This document shows, one piece after another, positions 55,131 to 64,000 of a DNA stretch of 64,000 bases. Position 1 is the first letter of the stretch; each line of letters starts with the position of its first letter. Source of the stretch: Microbacterium excoecariae (GTDB lineage: Bacteria > Actinomycetota > Actinomycetes > Actinomycetales > Microbacteriaceae); the NCBI RefSeq assembly GCF_011326725.1, contig NZ_JAANCO010000001.1, positions 1,488,001 through 1,552,000 on the forward strand, read 5' to 3'. Made by a program: the position numbers and the translations under genes. The notes under the pieces are model-generated. The model saw only the letters and a program-made list of their open reading frames with translations. It was not told where the DNA came from and did no database searches.

Positions 55131-56242
55131 GCGTTCAGGTCCTCGAATCGCTTCGTGACGGCCTCGACCGCGGGGTGCGCGATCTCCAGGTCGAGTGCGC
55201 GAGGTTCCGCGCGGATCGGCGCGGCCCAGTAGGTCGCGAAGGCGTCGCCGATGGGCTTGCCGTCGGCGACGATCGAGCGCACCATCTCGCTGATCGGCAT
55301 CGTGATGCCGAGTAGGCGCGCGAGGTCCGTGACGGTGACGGCGTTGTGGCGGCCCTCCACGACGACGGGGCGTCCGCCGAACACCTCGTCGTCGCGCAGG
55401 CCCTGCCCGCGCTGGAACCCGTAGGAGAAGTTGCGCGACTGGCGCGAGGAGCACGTCAGCATGAGGTCGCCGAGGCCGCCGAGGCCCGTCACCGTTTCAC
55501 GCGTGCCGCCGAGCTTGACCGCGAGCTCCTTCATCTCGTCGAGGCCCCGGGTGATGATCGCGGCGCGCGAGTTCTCGCCGAAACCCGCCCCCTCGAGGAT
55601 CCCGCACGCGATCGCGATGACGTTCTTCACGGCGCCGCCGACCTCCACGCCCGGCATGTCGTCGGAGACGTAGGGGCGAAACGCCCCCGTCGCGAGCGAG
55701 AGCGCCATCCGCGTCGCGGCGCGGTCCGCCGGCGGCACGCGGACGCCCGACGTGCACGCGACGGTGACCGCCGTCGGGTCGCCCGCGGCGGTCTCGGTCG
55801 CGAAGGTCGGGCCGGTCACGGTGCCGATCGCGCGCCCGGGGGCGGCCTCGGCGGCCACCTCGCTCATGAGCAGGCCCGTGCCCGCCTCGATGCCCTTGGC
55901 GCACACGAAGATCGGCACCCCCGGATCCGCGATGCCGCCGATGCGGCCGGCCATGTCGCGGATCGTCGTCGACGGCGTGACGAGGAGGACCGCGTCGGCG
56001 CCCGCGAGCGCCGCGTCGAGATCGGTCGTCGGCCGGATCCCCGGCGGCAGCTCGATGCCCTCGAGGTACCGCGTGTTTCCGCGGCCCGCCGCGATGTCTG
56101 CCGCGAGCGCGGCGTCGCGGAGCCACAGGCGCACCTCGCGGTCCGCGCGGGCGGCGACGGCGGCGAGAGCCGTACCCCAGGCGCCACCGCCGATCACGGC
56201 GATGTTTTCGTAAGGGCGCGTGGGTCGGGTGTCTGCTCGCAT
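55127..56242 (-). CDS. gpsA: NAD(P)H-dependent glycerol-3-phosphate dehydrogenase
   Basis: A 371-aa enzyme that reduces dihydroxyacetone phosphate to glycerol-3-phosphate. The Rossmann motif IAVIGGGAWGTALAAVAARA is near residue 13, VTGPTFATETAAG near 156, the catalytic Lys in VGGAVKNVIAIACGI near 215 and the late block TGLGGLGDLMLTCSS near 268. It is somewhat longer than usual (about 335), with extra residues near both ends. ATG 56242 is seven bases after TATGCT (minus strand), so the operon mRNA is probably leaderless. It is the first gene of the proposed glucosylglycerol operon and could also feed phospholipid synthesis. Confidence 0.92.
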   Translation of the reverse strand: MRADTRPTRPYENIAVIGGGAWGTALAAVAARADREVRLWLRDAALAADIAAGRGNTRYLEGIELPPGIRPTTDLDAALAGADAVLLVTPSTTIRDMAGRIGGIADPGVPIFVCAKGIEAGTGLLMSEVAAEAAPGRAIGTVTGPTFATETAAGDPTAVTVACTSGVRVPPADRAATRMALSLATGAFRPYVSDDMPGVEVGGAVKNVIAIACGILEGAGFGENSRAAIITRGLDEMKELAVKLGGTRETVTGLGGLGDLMLTCSSRQSRNFSYGFQRGQGLRDDEVFGGRPVVVEGRHNAVTVTDLARLLGITMPISEMVRSIVADGKPIGDAFATYWAAPIRAEPRALDLEIAHPAVEAVTKRFEDLNA

Positions 56243-56249
56243 TGCCGCC

Positions 56250-56255
56250 AGCATA
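56250..56255 (-). promoter_or_regulatory. -10 box TATGCT of the gpsA operon
   Basis: TATGCT on the minus strand lies seven bases before the gpsA ATG. Its upstream region is shared with the divergent ileS T-box promoter. Confidence 0.5.
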
Positions 56256-56286
56256 GTCGGGCGGTGAAAACGGGAGGTTTCGGGGA

Positions 56287-56490
56287 TAGAATGGAGAGAC
56301 AAAGTGCGGATCCGGCCATCACCGGGGAGCTCGCGGAAGAACGGCCCCTCCCGGGGCTCACTAGACCCGCGCGGGGCAGGCCCGTCACAGCCGCAGTGAG
56401 AGGGGCGTCCGTCGCCGGGCGCAACGCGGGGTGGTACCGCGGCCGAGAGGTCGTCCCCGCAGTTCGCAGAAACCGAACTGCTGGAGAGAG
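56287..56490 (+). promoter_or_regulatory. T-box riboswitch leader of ileS
   Basis: TAGAAT (56287-56292) is the -10 box; the leader would begin near 56299. The T-box sequence TGGTACCGCGG is at 56432-56442 and an Ile specifier ATC at 56318-56320. The helix GCGGGG (56426-56431)/CCCCGC (56455-56460) around the T-box bulge competes at 56459-56460 with an 8-bp hairpin GCAGTTCG/CGAACTGC (56459-56481) directly before the ribosome site GGAGAGAG. The short specifier arm and lack of a terminator fit the translational ileS T-boxes of actinobacteria, where uncharged tRNA-Ile turns translation on. Confidence 0.88.
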
Positions 56491-59400
56491 ATGACCTACC
56501 CCCTGAGCGCCTTCGGCCCCGCCGCCGAGCCCGTCACGCCATCGCCGCGCTTCCCCGACATCGAGCGGGGCATCCTCGACTTCTGGGGCGAGGATGACAC
56601 CTTCCGCGCCTCGATCGCCCAGCGCGAGGGCGCCGACGAGTGGGTCTTCTACGACGGCCCGCCGTTCGCCAACGGCCTGCCCCACTACGGCCACCTCCTC
56701 ACCGGCTACGCGAAGGACCTCTTCCCCCGGTTCCACACGATGCTCGGCCAGAAGGTCGACCGGGTGTTCGGGTGGGACACGCACGGTCTTCCCGCCGAGC
56801 TCGAGGCGATGAAGCAGCTCGGGATCACCGAGAAGAGCGAGATCGAGGCCATGGGCATCGACGCGTTCAACGTGAAGGCGCGCGAATCGGTGCTGACCTA
56901 CACCCGCGACTGGGAGGACTACGTCACCCGCCAGGCCCGCTGGGTCGACTTCGAGCGCGGCTACAAGACGCTGAACGCGACCTACATGGAGAGCGTCCTG
57001 TGGGCCTTCAAGCAGCTCTTCGACAAGGGGCTCGCGTACGAGGGCTATCGCGTGCTGCCCTACTGCTGGCGCGACCAGACGCCGCTGTCCAACCACGAGC
57101 TGCGCATGGACGACGACGTCTACAAGGACCGGCAGGATCCGTCCGTCACGGTCGCGTTCCCGTTCACGGGCGAGCGCGCCCAGGAGCTCGGCCTCGACGG
57201 CGTCGCGGCCCTCGCGTGGACGACGACCCCGTGGACCCTGCCCACCAATCTCTCGCTCGCGGTCGGCCCCGACATCACCTACGTCGTCGTGCCGGTCGGC
57301 CCGGCAGGTGCAGGGGAGGGGCTGGGCGCCGCGCGCGTCCTCCTCGCCGAGGACCTCCTCGCGGGCTACGCGAAGGATCTCGGCTACGCCGAGCCCGGCG
57401 ACGCGCTCGCGGCGGTGGCGCAGCGGATCCGCGGATCCGAGCTGGAGGGCGTCACCTACGAGCCGCTCTTCGACTACTTCACCGACACCGAGGCGTGGGG
57501 GACGGAGAAGGCGTGGCGTGTGCTCGTCGACGGGTACGTCACGACGGCCGACGGCACGGGCGTCGTCCACCAGGCGCCCGCGTTCGGTGAGGACGACAAG
57601 CGCCTGAACGACGCCGCCGGGATCCCGACGATCGTCTCGGTCGGCGAGGACGGCCGGTTCCTCGACATCGTTCCGGACGTCGCGGGGAAGCTGTGGCTCG
57701 ACGCGAACATGGACATCGTGCGCCTGCTGCGGGCCGACGGGCGCCTGCTGCGGCTGCAGTCCTACGTCCACAGCTACCCGCACTGCTGGCGCTGCCGGAA
57801 CCCCCTCATCTACAAGGCCGTCTCGAGCTGGTTCGTGCGCGTCACCGACGTCAAGGACCGCCTCGTCGAGCTCAACGAGCAGATCGAGTGGGCGCCGGAG
57901 AACGTCAAGCACGGGCAGTTCGGCAAGTGGGTCGAGGGCGCGCGCGACTGGTCGATCAGCCGCAACCGCTTCTGGGGCTCCCCGATCCCCGTTTGGAAGT
58001 CGGACGACGCGAACTACCCCCGCGTCGACGCGTACGGATCCCTGGCCGAGATCGAGCGCGACTTCGGACGCCTGCCGCGCAACGCGGACGGCGAGGTGGA
58101 CCTCCACCGCCCGTACATCGACGACCTGACCCGCCCGAACCCGGACGACCCGACGGGCCGCTCGACGATGCGCCGCATCGAGGACGTGTTCGACGTGTGG
58201 TTCGACTCCGGATCCATGCCGTTCGCGCAGGTGCACTATCCGTTTGAGAACAAGGACTGGTTCGACGCCCACGCGCCGGCCGACTTCATCGTGGAGTACA
58301 TCGGCCAGACGCGCGGCTGGTTCTACGTCATGCACGTGCTCTCGGGCGCCCTGTTCGACCGCCCCGCGTTCACGGGCGTCTCCTGCCACGGCATCGTGCT
58401 CGGCAGCGACGGGCAGAAGATGTCGAAGTCGCTGCGCAACTACCCCGACGTCAACGAGGTCTTCGACCGCGACGGCTCCGACGCCATGCGCTGGTTCCTC
58501 ATGTCCTCCAGCGTCCTGCGCGGCGGGAACCTCGTCGTGACGGAGGAGGGGATCCGCTCGGGCGTGCGAGAGTTCCTCCTGCCGCTGTGGAACTCGTGGT
58601 ACTTCTTCGCGACGTACGCGAACGCCGCCGGCTACGAGGCGACGGCGTCGACGGCGTCGACCGACGTGCTCGACCGCTACATCCTCGCGCTGACGGGGGA
58701 GCTCGCCGACGCCGTTCGCGCCGACCTCGAGGCGCTCGACTCGACGACCGCCGCGGCGCGCCTGCGCGACTTCGCCGAGGTGCTGACGAACTGGTACATC
58801 CGGCGCTCGCGCGACCGGTTCTGGGAGGGCGTGACGGAGGATCCGCGCTCCCGCGAGGCGTTCGACACGCTGTACACCGTGCTCGAGACGCTATGCCGCG
58901 TCGCGGCGCCGCTCATCCCGCTCATCTCCGAGCGGGTGTGGCAGGGGCTCACGGGTGGGCGGAGCGTGCACCTGACGGACTGGCCCGCGGGCACGGACTT
59001 CCCCGCCGCGGACGACATCCGCTCGACCATGGACGCCGTGCGCGAGGCCTCGAGCGTCGCGAACGCGCTGCGCAAGCGCGAGAAGCTGCGGGTGCGGCTC
59101 CCGCTTGCGCGCCTCACGGTCGTGACCTCCGACGCCGAGGGGCTGTCGCGGTTCGAGGACATCCTGCGCGAGGAGCTCAACGTCAAGGCGGTCTCGCTCG
59201 ACGAGCTCGCCGAGGACACCGCCGAGCGCTACGGCGTCGCGCGCCGCCTCACGGTGAACGCGCGCGCGCTCGGGCCGCGCCTCGGCAAGCAGGTGCAGCA
59301 GGTGATTAAGGCGTCGAAGACGGGCGACTGGTCGGAGGAGGGCGGCGTCGTCACGGCCGGCGGCATCGCGCTTGAGGAGGGCGAGTACGAGCTCGCCCTC

Positions 59401-59787
59401 GACACGTCGGGTCGGCCCGCGGGCGAGGCGATCGCCACGCTGCCGGGCGGCGGCTTCGTCATCCTCGACACGGCGACGACGCCCGAGCTCGAGGCCGAGG
59501 GCCTCGCGCGCGACGTGATCCGCGCCGTGCAGGACACCCGCAAGAACGCCGGGTTCGAGGTGAGCGACCGGATCCGCCTGCAGCTGGTCTTCGCCGACGA
59601 GGCGGACGGATCGGCGGTGCGCCGCGCGTGGGACGTCGCGGGCGTGGCGGGGGAGACCCTCGCCACGAGCTGGACGATCGACGAGGGCGTCGCGGGCGCG
59701 GAGTTCGAGCAGACGATCGCGGGCGGCATCTACGCGAACGCGGGCGAGATCCGCATCGGCGTCGCGCGCGTGGAGGTGGCGCGATGA
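56491..59787 (+). CDS. ileS: Isoleucyl-tRNA synthetase (long, eukaryote-like type)
   Basis: A 1098-aa class I synthetase. HIGH-type motif [19 protein letters not shown] is near residue 60, the CP1 editing domain lies at about 190-400, KMSKS is in [17 protein letters not shown] near 645, and a long C-terminal region follows. Length and the [12 protein letters not shown] wording place it in the eukaryote-like IleS2 class, which as a class tends to be less sensitive to mupirocin. ATG 56491 follows CTGGAGAGAG and is controlled by the T-box. The stop overlaps folC. Confidence 0.95.
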   Translation: MTYPLSAFGPAAEPVTPSPRFPDIERGILDFWGEDDTFRASIAQREGADEWVFYDGPPFANGLPHYGHLLTGYAKDLFPRFHTMLGQKVDRVFGWDTHGLPAELEAMKQLGITEKSEIEAMGIDAFNVKARESVLTYTRDWEDYVTRQARWVDFERGYKTLNATYMESVLWAFKQLFDKGLAYEGYRVLPYCWRDQTPLSNHELRMDDDVYKDRQDPSVTVAFPFTGERAQELGLDGVAALAWTTTPWTLPTNLSLAVGPDITYVVVPVGPAGAGEGLGAARVLLAEDLLAGYAKDLGYAEPGDALAAVAQRIRGSELEGVTYEPLFDYFTDTEAWGTEKAWRVLVDGYVTTADGTGVVHQAPAFGEDDKRLNDAAGIPTIVSVGEDGRFLDIVPDVAGKLWLDANMDIVRLLRADGRLLRLQSYVHSYPHCWRCRNPLIYKAVSSWFVRVTDVKDRLVELNEQIEWAPENVKHGQFGKWVEGARDWSISRNRFWGSPIPVWKSDDANYPRVDAYGSLAEIERDFGRLPRNADGEVDLHRPYIDDLTRPNPDDPTGRSTMRRIEDVFDVWFDSGSMPFAQVHYPFENKDWFDAHAPADFIVEYIGQTRGWFYVMHVLSGALFDRPAFTGVSCHGIVLGSDGQKMSKSLRNYPDVNEVFDRDGSDAMRWFLMSSSVLRGGNLVVTEEGIRSGVREFLLPLWNSWYFFATYANAAGYEATASTASTDVLDRYILALTGELADAVRADLEALDSTTAAARLRDFAEVLTNWYIRRSRDRFWEGVTEDPRSREAFDTLYTVLETLCRVAAPLIPLISERVWQGLTGGRSVHLTDWPAGTDFPAADDIRSTMDAVREASSVANALRKREKLRVRLPLARLTVVTSDAEGLSRFEDILREELNVKAVSLDELAEDTAERYGVARRLTVNARALGPRLGKQVQQVIKASKTGDWSEEGGVVTAGGIALEEGEYELALDTSGRPAGEAIATLPGGGFVILDTATTPELEAEGLARDVIRAVQDTRKNAGFEVSDRIRLQLVFADEADGSAVRRAWDVAGVAGETLATSWTIDEGVAGAEFEQTIAGGIYANAGEIRIGVARVEVAR

Positions 59788-61142
59788 CGGGCTCCGACGA
59801 GGCGCGGCGCGCCGACGCGGTGTACGAGGCGCTCCTCGCCCGCGCGGGCGAGGCCTGGGTCGAGCCGCGGCTCGAGCGCACGGCCCGCCTGCTCGAGTAT
59901 CTCGACAACCCGCAGCGGACCTACCGCGTTGTCCACGTCACGGGGACGAACGGGAAGACCTCCACGGCGCGCATCGTCGAGTCGCTCGTCCGGGCGCACG
60001 GGCTGCGCACGGGGCTGTTCACGAGCCCGCACCTCGTGCGGTTCACGGAGCGGATCCTCCTCGACGGCGAGCCGATCGGCGACGCGCAGGTCGCCGACGC
60101 GTGGGACGAGATCGCCCCGTTCCTCGACCTCGTCGACGCGGAGCTGGCCGGCGACGACCAGGCGCCCCTGACGTTCTTCGAGCTCGTCACGGTGCTCGCG
60201 TTCGTCGCGTGCGCCGACGCGCCGGTCGACGTCCTCGTCCTCGAGGTTGGGATGGGCGGATCCTGGGACGCGACGAATACGGCGGACGGCGACGTCGCGG
60301 TGATCGCCCCCGTCGACATGGATCACGCCGCGCGGCTGGGCGCGACGCGCGAGGCGATCGCCGAGGTGAAGGCCGGCATCATCAAGCCCGGCGCCGCCGT
60401 GGTGTCCGCGCGGCAGGAGCCGGGCGTGCAGGCGGTGCTGCGGCGCGTGGCCGCCGAGCGGGGTGCCTCGATCGCGTTCGAGGGGGCGGAGTTCGCGCTC
60501 GAGCGCGACGCGCTCGCCGTGGGCGGGCAGCTCGTGACGCTGCGCGGCCTCGCGGGCGCGTACGAGGAGGAGTACCTCCCGCTATACGGGCACCACCAGG
60601 GCGAGAACGCGGCCCTCGCGGTCGCCGCCGTGGAGTCGCTCATCGGCGGCGGGCAAAAGATCGCCGCCGAGGTGTTCACGCAGGGGCTCGCGGAGGTCGC
60701 CTCCCCGGGCCGCCTCCAGCTCGTCGGCACGCAGCCGACCGTCCTCGTGGACGCCGCGCACAACCCGCACGGCGCCCGCGCTCTCGCGGCGGCGCTGCGC
60801 GACGCGTTCGACTTCTCCGAGTGGGGCGTCGTCCTCGGCGCCATGGCCGACAAGGACCTCGCGGGCATCGTGGCCGAGCTCGCGCCGGTCGCGAGCCACC
60901 TGTTCGCGACCGAGAGCGACTCGGAGCGCGCGGCCTCCGCAGACGAGGTGGCCGACGCCGCCGAGGCCGCGGGGCTGCGCCCGACCGTCCACCGCGACGT
61001 CGCCGAGGCCGCGGAGGCCGCACGCGCGTGGGCGGCGGAGGAGGAGGGCCGCGCGGTCGTGATCGCCGGATCCGTCGTGCTCGGCGGCGAGGCGATCGCC
61101 CTGGCCCGGGTCGAGGACTGGAAGTCGGGGTGGACCGCGTGA
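59784..61142 (+). CDS. folC: Folylpolyglutamate / dihydrofolate synthase
   Basis: A 452-aa Mur-ligase-family enzyme: ATP loop [20 protein letters not shown] near residue 50, [14 protein letters not shown] near 81, [12 protein letters not shown] near 156 and the C-terminal domain with [19 protein letters not shown] near 321. It adds glutamate to dihydropteroate and/or tetrahydrofolate. ATG 59784 overlaps the ileS stop (ATGA), and its stop overlaps the DUF4233 start. Confidence 0.93.
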   Translation: MTGSDEARRADAVYEALLARAGEAWVEPRLERTARLLEYLDNPQRTYRVVHVTGTNGKTSTARIVESLVRAHGLRTGLFTSPHLVRFTERILLDGEPIGDAQVADAWDEIAPFLDLVDAELAGDDQAPLTFFELVTVLAFVACADAPVDVLVLEVGMGGSWDATNTADGDVAVIAPVDMDHAARLGATREAIAEVKAGIIKPGAAVVSARQEPGVQAVLRRVAAERGASIAFEGAEFALERDALAVGGQLVTLRGLAGAYEEEYLPLYGHHQGENAALAVAAVESLIGGGQKIAAEVFTQGLAEVASPGRLQLVGTQPTVLVDAAHNPHGARALAAALRDAFDFSEWGVVLGAMADKDLAGIVAELAPVASHLFATESDSERAASADEVADAAEAAGLRPTVHRDVAEAAEAARAWAAEEEGRAVVIAGSVVLGGEAIALARVEDWKSGWTA

Positions 61143-61540
61143 GCCCCCGCGAGCGCCGCTACCGCACGCTTCCCGAGAAAGTCGGATCCGTCGTCCTCGG
61201 CTTCGAGGCGATTGTCGCCTTCCTGGCGGGCCTCGTGATCTACGGCCTGGGCGCCCTGCCCGACCCGGTCGCGCCGTGGTGGGGGATCGTGGCCGGCTCG
61301 GTCCTCCTCGTCCTCCTCGTGGCCACGAGCGGCGCGCTGCGCTGGGCCTGGGGGCGCGCGCTGGGGTGGATCCTGCAGCTGGTCATCGCGGCGGGCGCGT
61401 TCTTCGTCCCCGCGATCCTCCTCATCACCCTCGTCTTCGGCGGCATGTGGGCGTTCGCGATGATCGGGGGAGCCCGCATCGAGGCGCGCGTCGCCGCGAC
61501 GAGGCGGGAGACCGACGCGCCGGACACGCCCGGCGCATAG
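61139..61540 (+). CDS. DUF4233 membrane protein
   Basis: A 133-aa membrane protein with a basic N-terminus ([16 protein letters not shown]) and three to four hydrophobic helices between residues 15 and 115 (VVLGFEAIVAFLAGLVIYGL, WWGIVAGSVLLVLLV, ILQLVIAAGAFFVPAILLITLVFGGMWAFAMIGG). Size and its place between folC and ndk identify it as the actinobacterial DUF4233 family, function unknown. GTG 61139 overlaps the folC stop (GTGA). Confidence 0.85.
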   Translation: MSPRERRYRTLPEKVGSVVLGFEAIVAFLAGLVIYGLGALPDPVAPWWGIVAGSVLLVLLVATSGALRWAWGRALGWILQLVIAAGAFFVPAILLITLVFGGMWAFAMIGGARIEARVAATRRETDAPDTPGA

Positions 61541-61593
61541 GCTCCGCGCGATAGGTTCGATGCGCCCCCCTCACGACATAGGAAGGCATTGTC

Positions 61594-62010
61594 ATGGCCA
61601 CGGAAGAGACCCTCGTCCTGATTAAGCCCGACGGCGTCCGCCGCGGGCTCACCGGACAGATCCTCGCCCGCATCGAGGCGAAGGGCTACGAGCTCGTCGA
61701 CCTGAAGAAGTTCACCCCGGCCCGCGGGCTGCTCGCGGAGCACTACGCCGAGCACGAGGGCAAGCCGTTCTACGAGCCCCTCGTGGAGTTCATGATGTCG
61801 GGAGACGTCGTGGCCGCGCGCGTGGCGGGTCACCGCGTCATCGAGGGCTTCCGCTCCCTGGCGGGGTCCACCGAGCCCACGACGGCCGCCCCGGGAACGA
61901 TCCGCGGCGACCTCGGCCGCGACTGGGGCCTGAAGGTCCAGCAAAACCTCGTGCACGGATCCGACAGCCCGGAGTCCGCCGCGCGTGAGCTCGGGCTCTG
62001 GTTCGGCTGA
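61594..62010 (+). CDS. ndk: Nucleoside diphosphate kinase
   Basis: A 138-aa enzyme that balances nucleoside triphosphates through a phospho-His. TLVLIKPDGVRRGLTGQIL is at residue 6, PTTAAPGTIRGDLG near 92, and the active His is in QNLVHGSDSPESAARE near 117. It makes homo-oligomers in the cytoplasm. ATG 61594 follows GGAAGG with seven-base spacing; TAGGTT at 61552-61557 is a possible -10, so it can be transcribed apart from folC. Confidence 0.96.
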   Translation: MATEETLVLIKPDGVRRGLTGQILARIEAKGYELVDLKKFTPARGLLAEHYAEHEGKPFYEPLVEFMMSGDVVAARVAGHRVIEGFRSLAGSTEPTTAAPGTIRGDLGRDWGLKVQQNLVHGSDSPESAARELGLWFG

Positions 62011-62017
62011 GCCGCTG

Positions 62018-62059
62018 ACGACGAAGGAGGGGTGCCGACGGGCGCCCCTCCTTCGTCGT
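62018..62059. terminator. Bidirectional hairpin between ndk and vkor
   Basis: ACGACGAAGGAGGGG pairs with CCCCTCCTTCGTCGT in a stem of at least 15 bp, with further pairs towards the loop. It lies between the two convergent stops. Confidence 0.75.
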
Positions 62060-62076
62060 TGCGCCGGCTTCGACGC

Positions 62077-62673
62077 TTAGAAGAAGAACGCCAGCAGGTG
62101 CAGGCGCAGCTCGGCGATGACCGCGATCGCGACGAAGGACACGGTCACGATGAGCGGAAGCCAGCCCATGAGGGTATCGGCGAGGCGCCTGACCGACGCG
62201 GGCAGGGGGATCGCCCCGATCCGGACGCTGTGCAGGAGCACCGCGTAGAACGACGGGATCGTGACGCTCCAGGTCACCATGCACCACGGGCACAGCGTCC
62301 CGATGACGAAGATGCTCTGCGCGATGAGCCAGCACACGAAGCCGAACGCGAACGTCAGGCCGAGCGTGAAGAGCACCCAGAACCACTTCGCGAACCGGGC
62401 GCCGGCGAGGATGGCCATGCCGACGACGAGCGGCGCCATCCACCCGACGAGGCCCAGCAGCGGGTTGGGAAATCCGAACACGGACCCCTGCGCCGAGTCG
62501 AGGTTCGCGCCGCACTGGACGATGGGGTTGAAGTCGCACCCCGCGACGTGGTCGGGGTCGACGAGGCCCTCGAACTTCTCCAGGGTGAGCGCGAACGCCG
62601 CGCCCAGTCCGACGATGCCCGCGAGAACGAGCCAGATGGCGAGCCCGACGGGGCGCTGATGCGACTTCTGCAT
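62077..62673 (-). CDS. Vitamin K epoxide reductase family protein
   Basis: A 198-aa membrane protein with four to five helices. VKOR features are present: a Cys pair in GCDFNPIVQCGANLDS (near 44-52) and the active-site CPWC in VIGTLCPWCMVTWSVTIPSF near 128. Bacterial homologues reoxidise DsbA-like proteins using quinone, replacing DsbB. ATG 62673 is seven bases after AAGAAT (minus strand), a leaderless geometry. No DsbA-like gene is adjacent. Confidence 0.9.
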   Translation of the reverse strand: MQKSHQRPVGLAIWLVLAGIVGLGAAFALTLEKFEGLVDPDHVAGCDFNPIVQCGANLDSAQGSVFGFPNPLLGLVGWMAPLVVGMAILAGARFAKWFWVLFTLGLTFAFGFVCWLIAQSIFVIGTLCPWCMVTWSVTIPSFYAVLLHSVRIGAIPLPASVRRLADTLMGWLPLIVTVSFVAIAVIAELRLHLLAFFF

Positions 62674-62773
62674 GCCCCCGATTCTTCCACTGTGCGCGGC
62701 GCCGAAGGCTGAGGACGGAGCGGTCCGAACATGCCGCGCGCGCGGATGGGTGCACCGATCCCGGGCGAGGTGG

Positions 62774-62965
62774 GATAATGACTCGCGTAGCCTGCCCGCG
62801 CACGACGCGGGCTCGTGACGACGCAGAAGACTTCGGAGCAACGAACGCTCCGCGCGACGAGGGCCGAGAAGGCCGGTCGCAGACCGAAGAGCCGCTGACG
62901 CGCCCCGGGCGCATCGGCACGATTTTTCCGGGCGGGGATCCGCCCGTACAGGGAGTTCGCCAGAG
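62774..62965 (+). promoter_or_regulatory. Promoter and long 5' leader of rne/rng
   Basis: GATAAT at 62774-62779 is a good -10 box, giving a leader of about 180 nt before the ATG at 62966. A hairpin CGGGCGG-GGAT-CCGCCCG (about 62930-62948), preceded by TTTTT, sits just upstream of the ribosome site. In several bacteria rne mRNA leaders serve autoregulation by RNase E; that is inference here. Confidence 0.5.
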
Positions 62966-64000
62966 ATGGTCGAAGACAACACGACAGAACCGGACACGAC
63001 GACCGACACCGCGGGCGCGCCCGCTCCCGCGGAGGCGTCGGTGCCGGCGCCCGAGGAGTCGCCCGCCGCGGCGCCCGCCGAATCCGCCGCGGTTCCGGAC
63101 GCCTCCGCGCAGGGCGACGCGCCCGCGGCCAACGAGGGGGCCGAGCCCGCGGTCCCGACCGCCGTCTCGCTGGGCCTGATCCCCGCGGACTTCGTGTCGC
63201 AGGTGTCCACGGCGCTGAGCTTCCACGCGCCGGACCTGCGCTTCCTGCCGGCGCTTCCCCCGCTCGACGACGACCGCACCTCGGGCGGCAACCGCTCGAG
63301 CCGCCGTCGCCGGCGCCGCGGCGGATCCGGCGATGGCGACGAGGAGGGCCGCGGTCGCGGCCGCGTCGTCGAGGTCGTCACGGAGCCGCAGCGGATCAAG
63401 GGATCCACGCGCCTGGAGGCGAAGAAGCAGCGTCGCCGCGACGGCCGCGAGGCCGGCCGCCGTCGCACCGTCGTGACCGAGGCCGAGTTCCTCGCGCGCC
63501 GCGAGGCCGTCGACCGCCAGATGGTCGTGCGGACCCGCCCGAACCGCACGCAGATCGGCGTGATGGAGGACGGAGTGCTCGTCGAGCACTACGTGGCGCG
63601 CGCGCAGGACGCCTCGCTGATCGGCAACGTCTACCTCGGCCGCGTGCAGAACGTCCTGCCGAGTATGGAGGCGGCCTTCGTGGACATCGGGCGCGGCCGC
63701 AACGCCGTGCTGTACTCCGGCGAGGTCGACTGGGACGCCGTCGAGACGGGCAACCAGCCCCGCCGCATCGAGCTGGCCCTGAAGCCGGGCGACAAGGTGC
63801 TCGTGCAGGTGACGAAGGATCCGGTCGGCCACAAGGGCGCCCGCCTCACGAGCCAGGTCTCGCTGCCCGGGCGTTACCTCGTGTACGTGCCGAACGGATC
63901 CATGAACGGCATCTCCCGCAAGCTGCCGGACACCGAGCGCGCCCGCCTGAAGAAGATCCTGAAGAAGGTGCTCCCCGAGTCCGCGGGCGTGATCGTGCGC
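62966..64000 (+). CDS. rne: Ribonuclease E/G, N-terminal part (runs off the window)
   Basis: 345 codons are visible with no stop by the window end. The first 90 residues are low-complexity Ala/Pro/Glu, as in the N-terminal extension of actinobacterial RNase E; a basic patch (SSRRRRRRGG and KKQRRRDGREAGRRR) follows. The catalytic region begins near residue 180 with the RNase E/G start and S1 domain (ARAQDASLIGNVYLGRVQNVLPSMEAAFVDIGRGRNA). The DNase I-like catalytic core would lie beyond 64000. ATG 62966 follows AGGGAGTTCGCCAG. It processes rRNA and mRNA. Confidence 0.9.
   Translation, partial: MVEDNTTEPDTTTDTAGAPAPAEASVPAPEESPAAAPAESAAVPDASAQGDAPAANEGAEPAVPTAVSLGLIPADFVSQVSTALSFHAPDLRFLPALPPLDDDRTSGGNRSSRRRRRRGGSGDGDEEGRGRGRVVEVVTEPQRIKGSTRLEAKKQRRRDGREAGRRRTVVTEAEFLARREAVDRQMVVRTRPNRTQIGVMEDGVLVEHYVARAQDASLIGNVYLGRVQNVLPSMEAAFVDIGRGRNAVLYSGEVDWDAVETGNQPRRIELALKPGDKVLVQVTKDPVGHKGARLTSQVSLPGRYLVYVPNGSMNGISRKLPDTERARLKKILKKVLPESAGVIVR

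Overview
The window is a 64 kb piece of a very GC-rich (about 72% by eye) actinobacterial chromosome, most likely from the Microbacteriaceae (Microbacterium-like). This rests on gene order (trigger factor-clpP1-clpP2-clpX after tRNA-Pro; ileS-folC-DUF4233-ndk-vkor-rne; gatCAB followed by dinB), on an actinobacterial ileS T-box, a coproheme-type ferrochelatase, and many promoters with a NANNNT -10 box 6-8 bp before the start codon (leaderless mRNAs). Species cannot be named from the sequence alone. Coding density is very high, and neighbouring genes often overlap as ATGA, GTGA or TGATG.

Layout. 1-3867: end of a glycosyltransferase, an ABC exporter and a double-domain APH-type kinase in one operon, the tail of a probable cell-surface or secondary metabolite locus. 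3864-6255: acyl-CoA ligase, a MarR regulator and a 71-aa protein divergent from it across a clear operator. 6265-11765: gatCAB, DNA polymerase IV, a GerW/YtfJ-like protein and a small P-loop ATPase. 11770-13849: DUF2017, clpS, a metallopeptidase, tRNA-His, oligoribonuclease and tRNA-Arg(UCU).

13850-17100 looks like an acquired segment beside tRNA-Arg: an IS3-type transposase scrap, a DapA-family aldolase, a 45-aa ORF, an internally deleted EamA transporter, a B3/4-domain protein and a cupin-XRE regulator with its operator. It lacks the GGATCC hexamer that is abundant in the rest of the window.

17432-20620: YegP-like protein, msrA, ssb and ettA. 20692-24973: an OpuA/ProU-type compatible-solute importer with two substrate-binding lipoproteins. 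25296-29130: thioesterase, sufS-sufU, tesB and an unknown protein. 29140-37255: truncated haemoglobin, pepN, ferrochelatase, rpiB-like, Nei-like glycosylase, amidohydrolase and a cupin. 37337-41629: dps, a large LuxR/ATPase regulator with a coupled 58-aa gene, and a gamma-carbonic anhydrase-like protein.

41708-46236: tRNA-Gly, tRNA-Pro, tig, clpP1, clpP2 and clpX (protein quality control, with clpS also in the window). 46247-51150: M3 peptidase, a 77-aa gene and valS. 51295-52618: an ArsR-AHSA1 pair. 52645-52735: an abnormal poly-G/poly-C stretch, probably a sequencing artefact at a hairpin. 52747-56242: gpsA, a HAD phosphatase and a GT20 synthase in one tightly coupled operon, read here as a glucosylglycerol osmolyte pathway. 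56287-62010: T-box, ileS, folC, DUF4233 and ndk. 62077-64000: vkor, then rne/rng running off the window behind a long 5' leader.

The betaine-type importer and the proposed glucosylglycerol operon together suggest a bacterium equipped for osmotic stress. Dps, MsrA, DinB and the Nei-like enzyme suggest exposure to oxidative or DNA damage.
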